21,079 bases of DNA from a virus: positions 1 through 21,079 of IMG/VR virus record IMGVR_UViG_3300031785_000070; one strand, written 5' to 3'. The notes under the pieces are model-generated. The model was not told where the DNA came from. It made no database searches and saw only the letters and a program-made list of their open reading frames with translations. Position numbers and translations under genes: made by a program. This document shows positions 15,069 through 21,079 of this stretch, piece by piece (within the stretch, counting starts at the first letter, position 1; every line of letters starts with the position of its first letter).

Positions 15069-15321
15069 GCCTATCTCCACTGTCATCGGCATAGTGGGTG
15101 GTCCGATTTTCTGTAAGATGATTGAATGCAAAAAGGTAGAGACAAACTATCTTTTTGCAGAATATCCAGAGAAGAATAAAGCAAGACTGGCTGAGATGCG
15201 TAGTAACTTCAAGTGGGGTGGTTACTACGAAGAGAATGAGTGTGTCGATTCTTATGATAAAGAACTTGACAAGAAACATATCGTATGTTATATTAAAGGA
15301 AGATGGGAGATTGTGAAATGA
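14977..15321 (+). CDS. Exported hypothetical protein overlapping the LPP20-like gene
   Basis: A 114-residue protein with a signal peptide (MKMLTSKSKRILIASSVSC, cleavage probably after VKA at 29). The mature part has Cys residues (PIFCKMIECKK; ENECVDSYD; HIVCYIK), likely disulfide-bonded in the periplasm. The ATG at 14977 has GGAGAG upstream; the in-frame ATG at 14938 lacks a good signal-peptide start. The first 92 bases overlap the LPP20-like gene in another frame. The 3' end carries a promoter for the next unit. No family recognised. Confidence 0.6.
   Translation: MKMLTSKSKRILIASSVSCLLLIPNQVKALEPISTVIGIVGGPIFCKMIECKKVETNYLFAEYPEKNKARLAEMRSNFKWGGYYEENECVDSYDKELDKKHIVCYIKGRWEIVK
15266..15294 (+). 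promoter_or_regulatory. Sigma70-type promoter for the tRNA/bS21 unit
   Basis: TTGACA at 15266-15271, a spacer of 17, TATATT at 15289-15294, inside the 3' end of the upstream gene. The expected start is near 15301, so GGGAG at 15305-15309 can serve the ATG at 15318. The transcript would run through the tRNA, the Ia-like gene and bS21. Confidence 0.75.
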
Positions 15322-15389
15322 TTACAGCGTTGATTGTGATGGGTGCAGTTATTGTTGTTAATGATGTTTTGTATCTGGTGATAAACTAA
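15318..15389 (+). CDS. Tiny hydrophobic peptide (23 aa)
   Basis: A 23-residue frame, almost all hydrophobic (MITALIVMGAVIVV, then NDVLYLVIN), one membrane helix. It overlaps the previous stop (ATGA) and the next start (TAATG) and has its own GGGAG at good spacing after a strong promoter. It could be a leader peptide or a true micro-membrane protein. Too short for any homology call. Confidence 0.4.
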   Translation: MITALIVMGAVIVVNDVLYLVIN

Positions 15390-15757
15390 TGAGTGGAATG
15401 CATATGCTTCCCGTGTATTACACAACGACTAATACACGCAAACGTAAAAAGAGCAAGAAGACTCAAAGTCAGATTGCGGCTGAAAAAGAACACGAAAAGT
15501 TTCTCAAGAAAATGGGTATCGGCTCTCGTAGCTCAGTTGGATCAGAGCAACGGTCTTCTAAACCGTGGGTCACAGGTTCGAGTCCTGTCGAGAGCGCCAA
15601 ACCAAAGGTTGTGTATGACTCCTCTATGGCAAAAAAAGAAGAGAAAGTCTATACAGGAACCGAAATCATAGGTATTGCACAGATGCATAAATCTAATGCT
15701 GTACCAGTGCGTGGTAAAAAACAAGCAACAGAGGTTGCTAATATGAGGCGAGGATGA
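15389..15757 (+). CDS. Small basic phage protein frame interrupted in-frame by a tRNA gene
   Basis: A 122-residue open frame. Residues 1-44 (YYTTTNTRKRKKSKK, then EKEHEKFLKKMG) and the C-terminal 43 (VYTGTEIIGIAQMHKSNAVP, ending MRRG) each look like conserved parts of small marine-phage proteins. The middle (residues about 45-70) is encoded by the tRNA gene. Either one protein tolerates the tRNA as an in-frame insert, or two short proteins flank it, the second from ATG 15626 (43 residues). tRNA excision would cut the message. Expression of the full frame is uncertain. Confidence 0.5.
   Translation: MSGMHMLPVYYTTTNTRKRKKSKKTQSQIAAEKEHEKFLKKMGIGSRSSVGSEQRSSKPWVTGSSPVESAKPKVVYDSSMAKKEEKVYTGTEIIGIAQMHKSNAVPVRGKKQATEVANMRRG
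15522..15599 (+). tRNA. trnR-UCU: tRNA-Arg (anticodon UCU)
   Basis: A complete cloverleaf of 78 bases with encoded CCA. The acceptor stem GCTCTCG/CGAGAGC has 7 perfect pairs. The D stem is GCTC/GAGC. The anticodon stem ACGGT/ACCGT encloses loop CTTCTAA, with anticodon TCT at 15557-15559. The variable loop has 5 bases. The T stem ACAGG/CCTGT encloses TTCGAGT. The discriminator is G. It would read AGA and AGG, common Arg codons in this AT-rich genome. It lies sense-strand inside an open reading frame. Confidence 0.97.
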
Positions 15758-16032
15758 CAAAAGTTTGGGAAGATAACTTAAACATGTTAGTCCCATTTTA
15801 TCTGATGGCATCTTATGCATATTATGAAGAAGATGATCCAATTCTTTCTGATGCTGAATATGATACGATTTGTCGTATGCTTGATGAGAATTGGGATACG
15901 GTAGAACATAGTCATAAGTGGTGTGTAAATAAGGAAGATTTGAAAGCTGGTACAGGATATTCTTTAAAATATCCAGACAGAGTTAAATATGCGACAAAAC
16001 ATTTTAGAGAGGAATTAAAAAATGAAAGTTGA
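15754..16032 (+). CDS. Stand-alone LigA adenylation Ia-like domain protein
   Basis: A 92-residue protein. Residues 20-55 resemble the N-terminal Ia domain of NAD+-dependent DNA ligase, which binds the nicotinamide mononucleotide half of NAD+: YAYYEEDDPILSDAEYD aligns with the LigA segment, giving Tyr23, Asp33, Tyr36 and Asp37 for E. coli Tyr22, Asp32, Tyr35 and Asp36. E. coli His23 is Tyr here. No ligase catalytic domain follows. The rest (GTGYSLKYPDRVKYATKHF) is conserved-looking but unassigned. It could bind NAD(H) or a nucleotide, or have reused the fold. The start overlaps the previous stop (ATGA). Confidence 0.6.
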   Translation: MTKVWEDNLNMLVPFYLMASYAYYEEDDPILSDAEYDTICRMLDENWDTVEHSHKWCVNKEDLKAGTGYSLKYPDRVKYATKHFREELKNES

Positions 16033-16225
16033 AGTTCGTAATAATAATCTTGACGGGGCATTGCGTGTCCTAAAAAAGAAACTGCAACAAGATGGCTTGT
16101 TCAATGAAATGAGAAACAGAGAAGCCCATGAAACTAAGGGTGAGAAACGTCGAAGGAAGAAAGCTTCTGGCAGACAACGATGGCTCAAAGAACAAAAGAA
16201 GAGATTAGAAGAATATGGATTCTGA
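16022..16225 (+). CDS. rpsU: Ribosomal protein bS21 homologue
   Basis: A 67-residue basic protein matching bS21, which sits on the 30S subunit near the mRNA exit and anti-Shine-Dalgarno region. It has VEVRNNNLDGALRVLKKKL at the N-terminus, then GLFNEMRNREAHE and a Lys/Arg-rich helix, as in bacterial bS21 (about 70 residues). Phage-encoded bS21 is established in pelagic and huge phages and is thought to bias initiation toward phage messages. The ATG lies inside the 3' end of the Ia-like gene, and it overlaps the following membrane gene by 11 bases. Confidence 0.88.
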   Translation: MKVEVRNNNLDGALRVLKKKLQQDGLFNEMRNREAHETKGEKRRRKKASGRQRWLKEQKKRLEEYGF

Positions 16226-16517
16226 ACATAGAAAAGAAGAAATTGAACTGAAGCCCCATGAGATTGCTTCAAAGACAGTCACACCTACACATACTAAAGA
16301 TTGGTATATCAAGTGGGTGTCATCAATTATTCTTATAGTTGGCATGGTTCTTACTGCGAACAATTTATTCCCGTGGAATGTTCTTGTGCAGTGTTTAGGT
16401 ATTGCAGGGTGGTTGATTGTCTCTGTAATGTGGAATGACCGTGCGTTGATTATTGTCAATGCTGTTGGGGTTGCCATTCTTTTGAATGGTTTTGTTGGTT
16501 ACTTACTAGAGGTATGA
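16215..16517 (+). CDS. Conserved small membrane protein (100 aa)
   Basis: A 100-residue protein with a soluble N-terminal segment of about 30 residues, then three hydrophobic helices (WVSSIILIVGMVLTANNLF; VLVQCLGIAGWLIVSVMW; ALIIVNAVGVAILLNGFVG). The NDRALIIVNAV motif recurs in small membrane proteins of marine phages and looks like a half-sized transporter-type bundle. Role unknown. It overlaps the bS21 gene, so it is probably co-expressed. Confidence 0.6.
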   Translation: MDSEHRKEEIELKPHEIASKTVTPTHTKDWYIKWVSSIILIVGMVLTANNLFPWNVLVQCLGIAGWLIVSVMWNDRALIIVNAVGVAILLNGFVGYLLEV

Positions 16518-16521
16518 TGTT

Positions 16522-17079
16522 ATGGCAAATCATGTAAGTTCATATATTTCGTTTCAAAATTTATCTAAAGAGGCGTATGATTTTCTAAATGAATTGATGC
16601 CCGATTATCAAACAGAAACTGATGAAATTTTAAGGAAGATATTTGATCTACCAGAGGGCACAGAATATAATTGGGATTGGTATGCAGACAATATTGGTGC
16701 TAAATGGATTACGTTTGAAGATGTAAGTGGTGAGGGAATGTCAACTGTCACCGCTTGGTCAGCACCGGAGGCCTTCTTTAAAGGTCTGTATAAAAAACTA
16801 GTGAGTCTAAACTCACCTGATGCCATGTTGTGGGCAAGTTTTGATGATGAGATGCCAAACTTTGTCGGTGTGTTTGGATTGGGTCCAAATGATTATGATT
16901 ATGAGGAGTATCTTGACGAAGAGGATTATGAGCAATGTATAGGTTGTGTTCCTCATTATGAAACAGATGATGGTTGGGAACACAATGAAGACTGGTGGGA
17001 CAAGTTCGATGAGTGGAGAGAGGGCGAGTATGAGAGTTTTGTGGAAGGTTATGCAGACTGGATTGAAGAAGAGGAATAA
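16522..17079 (+). CDS. Acidic Api92/YubB-like ferredoxin-fold protein
   Basis: A 185-residue, very acidic protein with about 47 Asp/Glu against 9 Lys/Arg. The N-terminal two thirds resemble the ferredoxin-like Api92/YubB (DUF1281) family: NHVSSYISF, a WYADNIGAKW segment like the family's W-GTKW, and TAWSAPEAFFKGLYKKL like its TAWSPP motif. The C-terminal 65 residues are a near-continuous acidic, aromatic stretch with one Cys pair (CIGC). The surface could mimic DNA or RNA; function is unknown. Four bases separate it from the membrane gene. Confidence 0.5.
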   Translation: MANHVSSYISFQNLSKEAYDFLNELMPDYQTETDEILRKIFDLPEGTEYNWDWYADNIGAKWITFEDVSGEGMSTVTAWSAPEAFFKGLYKKLVSLNSPDAMLWASFDDEMPNFVGVFGLGPNDYDYEEYLDEEDYEQCIGCVPHYETDDGWEHNEDWWDKFDEWREGEYESFVEGYADWIEEEE

Positions 17080-17087
17080 ATAGAGTT

Positions 17088-17735
17088 ATGGCAAAAAAGA
17101 TTAAATCGAAGACAGACAACTCTGGTTGGGCTGATCCCTCTAAGAAAAAGAAGGTTCGCAAAAAACGCAAACCTATGACAGAGGAACAGAAACAAGCAGC
17201 GGCAGAACGTCTAGAAAAAGCAAGAGCGGCCCGTGCTGCAAAGAATCCTAACTATGGTCAATCCGGTATTCATGAGAGTTTACGAGACTTGCCAGATGAT
17301 GCACCCATCAATCCGAAGAAAGTGAAACAATGGATCAAGACGCAAAAAGAACTTGCATCTATGGAGCGCAGAAATGAGAAAGCCAAGGTAAAGGGTGCAA
17401 CTGACCGTAGAATGTCACATGAAGCGTATGTTCGTAACATGCAAAGATATCTACGAGATGGTGACTGGATTGACTTTTTCTATGGTGAACATCAAGAGAA
17501 AAAGATAAGATACATATGTAGAGGGCAAGCGTATTATTGGACAGGTCCAAAGAAGGGTGAGCCAAAGTTTGATGTTGGAACTTACTACCCGCTACTGGGA
17601 ACGGTTTATTCACAAGAGATGTATGACGCAGACAATGGAGTAGAAAATGCCGATGTGCAAAAGACCAAAAGAAGACGCAAACGTAATCAAAGGTCCGTGG
17701 AAAGCAAAAGGAAAAAAACAAGTAGTAATTCCTGA
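17088..17735 (+). CDS. Basic conserved phage protein
   Basis: A 215-residue strongly basic protein, with Lys/Arg-rich ends (KKKKVRKKRKPMTEEQKQ; KTKRRRKRNQR). The central domain (NPNYGQSGIHESLRDLPDD; KKVKQWIKTQKELAS; HEAYVRNMQRYLRDGDWIDF) matches a type I associate with T4-like marine phages, of unknown role, probably a nucleic-acid binder or virion-associated protein. It follows the very acidic gene at once. The last 89 bases overlap the next gene in another frame. Confidence 0.6.
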   Translation: MAKKIKSKTDNSGWADPSKKKKVRKKRKPMTEEQKQAAAERLEKARAARAAKNPNYGQSGIHESLRDLPDDAPINPKKVKQWIKTQKELASMERRNEKAKVKGATDRRMSHEAYVRNMQRYLRDGDWIDFFYGEHQEKKIRYICRGQAYYWTGPKKGEPKFDVGTYYPLLGTVYSQEMYDADNGVENADVQKTKRRRKRNQRSVESKRKKTSSNS

Positions 17736-18054
17736 CGTTGATGTTGTTGCGATTCAAGAAAACATGATGTTTGCTGATGACTTGACTGAAACTCTTTTGG
17801 TGCAAATGATACACACTATGGGTGAGAATGGCATCAACATTTCAGACAAAGAGTTTGTCAGGGACATTGGATTTGTGATAGAAGCAGTTAAAAGCACAGT
17901 TTATCGTGACATGGATTTAGCACATCCCATGAGTAAAATTATGGAGATGTTAACAAAGATTGATGTTGACGAAAAGAATAGCATGAAAAGTGAAGTTGAT
18001 TTAGAGTTGCTTGAAAAAGTTAGTATTACCGAAGAAGAACCAACACCCGCATGA
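17647..18054 (+). CDS. Conserved hypothetical phage protein
   Basis: A 135-residue protein. It has NVIKGPWKAKGKK at the N-terminus, then a helical domain (DDLTETLLVQMIHTMGENGI; DKEFVRDIGFVIEAVKSTVY; DLAHPMSKIM) and an acidic tail. This pattern occurs in T4-like marine phages near the RNase H gene, without an assigned function. GGAG upstream supports ATG 17647, inside the 3' end of the basic-protein gene. Confidence 0.6.
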   Translation: MPMCKRPKEDANVIKGPWKAKGKKQVVIPDVDVVAIQENMMFADDLTETLLVQMIHTMGENGINISDKEFVRDIGFVIEAVKSTVYRDMDLAHPMSKIMEMLTKIDVDEKNSMKSEVDLELLEKVSITEEEPTPA

Positions 18055-18061
18055 GGTTATA

Positions 18062-18916
18062 ATGATTTTAGTTGATATGAACCAGATTAGTCTGGCAAGC
18101 GTTATGATGCATTTGAATATTACGAAGAGGAATAGTGTTGAGGGCGGCATGGTTCGTCACATGATTCTCAACTCACTTCGCATGTATCGACAAATGTTTT
18201 TTGAAGACTACGGTGAGTTAGTTATCTGTTATGACTCTAAGCATTATTGGCGCAGAGATATTTTTCCACAATACAAAGCCGGACGTAAAAAGTCTAGAGA
18301 GTCATCCAGTCATGACTGGGATAACATCTTTGAGTTTCTAAACGCATTCAAAGATGAAATGATTGAGTTCATGCCTTACAAGGTATTAGAGGTCTATGGT
18401 GCAGAAGCAGATGATATTATCGCTGCGTTATGTGGTGAACTAGAATTTGACAATGGTAAAACACTCATTCTCTCTGGTGATAAGGATTTTATTCAGTTAC
18501 AAAGATATGGGAACGTAACACAGTATAGTCCCATCACCAAAAAATTTGTGAATGGCGTGAACTGGAGTGATTATCTCAACGAACATATTTTGAGGGGCGA
18601 TACAGGTGATGGTGTACCTAACGTATTGTCGCCAGACAATACTTTTGTAGATGGGTTGCGTCAAAAACCACTAGGTAAAAAGAAAATACAATCATGGTCA
18701 GAACACAATATTGAAGATGTTTTGCCTAGTGATGAGGTAAAGCGTAATTACCAGAGAAATAAAAAACTCATTGACCTGACAGAATCACCTAAAGAATTAT
18801 TTCTAGAGTGTCTAAAAGCATATGCTGACGCTCCAGAGGGTGACCGTAGTAAACTACTAAATTACTTTATAAAGAATAGGCTCAACGAGCTAATGGATTC
18901 AATAGGAGATTTTTAA
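18062..18916 (+). CDS. rnh: T4 RNase H-like 5'-3' exonuclease (FEN family)
   Basis: A 284-residue nuclease that would remove RNA primers and flaps from lagging-strand DNA. Metal-binding acidic residues fall in family order: ILVDMN (Asp5), CYDSKHYWRRDIFPQYKAGRK (Asp58), GAEADDIIAAL (Glu115, Asp117, Asp118), LSGDKDFIQL (Asp140, Asp142) and LRGDTGDGVPN (Asp180, Asp183) in the helix-hairpin-helix-side loop. The ATG at 18062 begins with the catalytic strand; an upstream frame opening at 18011 would add residues with no family match. With the primase and RNR it completes part of the replication module. Confidence 0.9.
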   Translation: MILVDMNQISLASVMMHLNITKRNSVEGGMVRHMILNSLRMYRQMFFEDYGELVICYDSKHYWRRDIFPQYKAGRKKSRESSSHDWDNIFEFLNAFKDEMIEFMPYKVLEVYGAEADDIIAALCGELEFDNGKTLILSGDKDFIQLQRYGNVTQYSPITKKFVNGVNWSDYLNEHILRGDTGDGVPNVLSPDNTFVDGLRQKPLGKKKIQSWSEHNIEDVLPSDEVKRNYQRNKKLIDLTESPKELFLECLKAYADAPEGDRSKLLNYFIKNRLNELMDSIGDF

Positions 18917-19413
18917 TGCCATATACACCACTATTTCATGAAATTTTAGAGAAGGTAGCGAAGCTAAAAACAAAGAAACAAAAAGTTTCTCATTTGAAAG
19001 AATATAACACACCAGCACTCCGCATGGTATTGAAGTCTTCTTTTGACCCAAAGATTGTTTGGCAACTGCCAGAGGGTCCGGTTCCTTACAAACCTAATGA
19101 TGTTCCAGAGGGAACAGAACATACGATGCTCTCTTCCGAAGCAAACAGATTGTATCATTATATTCAAGGTGGCAATCAAGCACTCTCACAGAATAAAAGA
19201 GAAAGCATGTTTGTTCAGTTGCTGGAGGGCTTACATCCATCTGAAGCTGAGATTTTGGTTGCCGCTAAAGATAAGTCTCTACATAAGATGTATAAGGGAT
19301 TATCTGATAATGTAGTGAAAGAAGCTTTTGATTGGGACGACAACTACATGGTGGTTGAACATAATAGGCATGTGTCGGTTGATGGACCAGCAAGCGTTAC
19401 AAGAACAGTTTAA
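18916..19413 (+). CDS. DUF6433-like T4-like phage protein
   Basis: A 165-residue protein coupled by TAATG to RNase H. It has LHEIL-type LFHEILEKVAKLKTKKQK, then YNTPALRMVLKSSFDPKIVW, EANRLYHYIQGG and VQLLEGLHPSEAEILVAAKD, the order I know from DUF6433 proteins found next to RNase H in cyanophages and pelagic phages. The function of the family is unknown. The C-terminus (about 30 residues after VKEAFDWDD) looks longer than usual and overlaps the next gene by 32 bases. Confidence 0.6.
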   Translation: MPYTPLFHEILEKVAKLKTKKQKVSHLKEYNTPALRMVLKSSFDPKIVWQLPEGPVPYKPNDVPEGTEHTMLSSEANRLYHYIQGGNQALSQNKRESMFVQLLEGLHPSEAEILVAAKDKSLHKMYKGLSDNVVKEAFDWDDNYMVVEHNRHVSVDGPASVTRTV

Positions 19414-20569
19414 AGACCTTGAATATCTTGCCGCTGACTTTTTAGAGAGAGAAGACTTTGAGTCAGCGGCCAAGTGTTATCAACATTTAATTTTAGATGA
19501 CCCAGATGATGCTAGAGCATACTATAATCTGGCAATCGTATTACATGATCTGTCTATGTTCGATGAGTCACTCGCTTGTTATGAACAAGCAATCAAACTA
19601 GGGTATGATAATATTGCCAGAGCAAACTTGAACACTGGCATGAACTATCTTAAAATGGGAGACTTCAAAAGAGGATTTCATTATGTTGATTTAAAGTCAG
19701 ACGGTGCGTGGAGACTGGGGAAAAACTTTGCGTTCAATCAAGAGGCACTATCTCACATTGATTTATGGGACGGTGAACCTCTTGATGGTAAAAACATACT
19801 AGTATATTGTGAGCAAGGATTTGGTGACAACATACAGTTCGTCAGGTATATTCCACAAGTTACAGAATTAGGTGGTAAAGTTATATTCTCTTGCTATGAT
19901 CAGTTGCATAGTGTCTTCAAGGACAGTCCTATCCTAAAAGATGTGGATGTTGTGAAGGGTGCCTCCACTAACTCTGTGGATTTACATTTTAAAATCCCTC
20001 TATTGAGTCTTCCTAGAGTTTTACAGGCCACGATTGACAATATACCTTTCACAGATGGATATCTATCAAAGGTCAGTCGTAAAGATTGGGGGCTATCCTC
20101 TGAAGGTATCAATGTTGCGTTGGTATGGGAGTCAAGTGGACTTGATACTCGCCGCTCTATACCTCTCGAAACGATACTACCTTTATGTGAGATTCCTAAC
20201 GTCAATATGGTAAGCATACAAAAAGGCAGTGGTATGTTTGACTATAGACGCAATCCAGATGCGAAAAACATCTTACCAAGTCTAGGTGAAAGAATACGAA
20301 ACTTCTCTGATACAGCCGACATTCTATCTCAAGTGGATTTGTTGATATCTACAGATACAGCACCAATTCACATGGGTGGTGCGTTAGGTATTCCAACATG
20401 GGGGCTGCTTCATTTCTCTGCCGACTGGCGCTGGTTTAGAGAATCACATTATCCTGATACTAGTCCTTGGTACGAATCAGTGCGAATCTACCGCCAAAAA
20501 GAGCCTACAAACTGGGGTGAAGTGGTAGAGCGAGTGAAAGTAGACCTAAAAAAATTATCAAGTCCTTGA
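19382..20569 (+). CDS. TPR-glycosyltransferase (GT9/GT41-like)
   Basis: A 395-residue protein. Residues 1-100 hold TPR repeats (FEREDFESAAKCYQHLI-type; YNLAIVLHDLSMFDESLACY; YEQAIKLGYD). The rest is a GT-B-type glycosyltransferase: DLWDGEPLDGKNILVYCEQG, FGDNIQFVRYIPQVTELGG, LISTDTAPIHMGGALGIPTW and FSADWRWFRESHYPDTSPWY, as in bacterial TPR proteins with a glycosyltransferase C-terminal domain. It could glycosylate a phage or host protein or surface sugar; the acceptor is unknown. ATG 19382 lies inside the DUF6433 gene; an earlier in-frame start at 19328 is less likely. Confidence 0.75.
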   Translation: MDQQALQEQFKDLEYLAADFLEREDFESAAKCYQHLILDDPDDARAYYNLAIVLHDLSMFDESLACYEQAIKLGYDNIARANLNTGMNYLKMGDFKRGFHYVDLKSDGAWRLGKNFAFNQEALSHIDLWDGEPLDGKNILVYCEQGFGDNIQFVRYIPQVTELGGKVIFSCYDQLHSVFKDSPILKDVDVVKGASTNSVDLHFKIPLLSLPRVLQATIDNIPFTDGYLSKVSRKDWGLSSEGINVALVWESSGLDTRRSIPLETILPLCEIPNVNMVSIQKGSGMFDYRRNPDAKNILPSLGERIRNFSDTADILSQVDLLISTDTAPIHMGGALGIPTWGLLHFSADWRWFRESHYPDTSPWYESVRIYRQKEPTNWGEVVERVKVDLKKLSSP

Positions 20570-20599
20570 AATCAAACGATTCTTTTGTTGATTATTTTC

Positions 20600-20628
20600 T
20601 TGACAATATCGTCCCTATGTCGTATTAT
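20600..20628 (+). promoter_or_regulatory. Sigma70-type promoter of the SprT-like gene
   Basis: TTGACA at 20600-20605, a spacer of 17, TATTAT at 20623-20628. The expected start is near 20635, giving a leader of about 24 bases with AGAGG at 20649-20653 before the ATG at 20659. Confidence 0.8.
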
Positions 20629-20658
20629 ATGTATAGTGATGATGAACAAGAGGTTCAG

Positions 20659-21079
20659 ATGATTGGTGTTGAAGTTACTGGTGGTTTGAAGAAGGACCGT
20701 GAACTGGCAGACGAGATTGTCTGGTGGTGCATGGACATGCTGATGCCCCGTCATCGTAATTTAGATGTCACTGTCAAGTTCACCAAGACTTTTGAGGACG
20801 GTGCCCAAGGGTTCTGTTATCAGGGTGATGATGACCGTGACTTCACGATTGAGGTTGACCATCGTTTGAGCCGTGCCACTTCTAAAGAAGAGTTCATTGA
20901 GTGCATCATGCATGAGATGGTTCACGTTTGGCAGGGTGCCACTGGTCGGATCAAAGACAAGTTTCGGGGTGGATACAAGAAACTCTGGAAATGTAAAGAC
21001 GGCAAGTATCGGAACTATCTGAACACTGCTTACGAAAAACAGCCTTGGGAAGTTGAAGCCTACAAGATGCAGGGTCCGT
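20659..21079 (+). CDS. SprT-like zinc metallopeptidase (3' partial)
   Basis: At least 140 residues, cut by the window end. HEMVH (residues 85-89) is the HExxH zinc site and PWEVEAY (Glu131/Glu133) would give the third ligand, as in SprT-like or related zincin proteases. The ATG at 20659 has AGAGG upstream and fits the promoter; a TTG at 20566 or ATG 20617 are open in frame but lie at or before the transcription start. The Arg codons seen are 6 CGT and 3 CGG with no AGA or AGG, and many codons end in C, unlike its neighbours. The cleaved substrate is unknown. Confidence 0.75.
   Translation, partial: MIGVEVTGGLKKDRELADEIVWWCMDMLMPRHRNLDVTVKFTKTFEDGAQGFCYQGDDDRDFTIEVDHRLSRATSKEEFIECIMHEMVHVWQGATGRIKDKFRGGYKKLWKCKDGKYRNYLNTAYEKQPWEVEAYKMQGP

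Noticed and set aside
15522-15599. tRNA gene as a phage integration (att) site
   Set aside because: No integrase or duplicated tRNA 3' end is seen. The tRNA is a full functional-looking copy inside a phage operon.
20570-20600. Weak inverted repeat AATCAA/TTGATT followed by T-rich DNA, possible terminator after the glycosyltransferase gene
   Set aside because: The stem is six mostly A-T pairs and the T run is broken, so it is too weak to call a terminator.

Overview
The window reads as part of the genome of a lytic, T4-like marine myovirus. All supportable genes lie on the + strand. They are packed with TAATG, ATGA or longer overlaps, and no gene-free stretch exceeds about 60 bases. The DNA is AT-rich (about 40% G+C by eye). 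Markers of the T4-like marine type are a gp61-like primase, a T4 RNase H-like 5' nuclease, a class II (cobalamin-dependent) ribonucleotide reductase, a phage-encoded ribosomal protein bS21, and many small membrane or exported proteins of the kind seen in pelagic phages. The host cannot be read from the sequence; an aquatic alphaproteobacterium is a reasonable guess but is inference.

Layout. (1) 1-2490: two virion proteins, a repeat-rich fibre-like protein cut by the window edge and a protein with a discoidin-like domain. (2) 2501-6553: a lysis and accessory module with an overlapping i-spanin/o-spanin pair, a DUF1353 protein and a run of small genes. No sigma70-like promoter is visible here, which fits late expression. 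(3) 6550-10016: a strong sigma70-type promoter opens the nucleic-acid module of primase, class II RNR, a zinc-ribbon peptide and a PD-(D/E)XK nuclease. (4) 10033-15321: a large envelope cassette of exported proteins, lipoproteins (glycine-zipper, entericidin-like, LPP20-like) and small membrane proteins. (5) 15266-18054: a promoter-led block with a tRNA-Arg(UCU) lying in-frame inside an open reading frame, a stand-alone LigA Ia-like domain, bS21, an acidic Api92/YubB-like protein and basic conserved phage proteins. (6) 18062-21079: RNase H, a DUF6433-like protein, a TPR glycosyltransferase, and a promoter-led SprT-like metallopeptidase cut by the window end.

Five promoters share TTGACA, a spacer of exactly 17, and a TATAAT-like hexamer. 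Two of them place the expected transcription start on the ATG of their gene (primase, and an exported protein), predicting leaderless mRNAs; the other three have short leaders with Shine-Dalgarno-like sequences. I saw no convincing factor-independent terminator, no CRISPR array, no insertion sequence and no integrase.

The most unusual points are the tRNA embedded in frame in a coding sequence, its placement on the same predicted transcript as bS21 (a small translation-takeover unit), and the dense cassette of host-like outer-membrane lipoproteins, which may be an uncharacterised envelope-remodelling or exclusion system.
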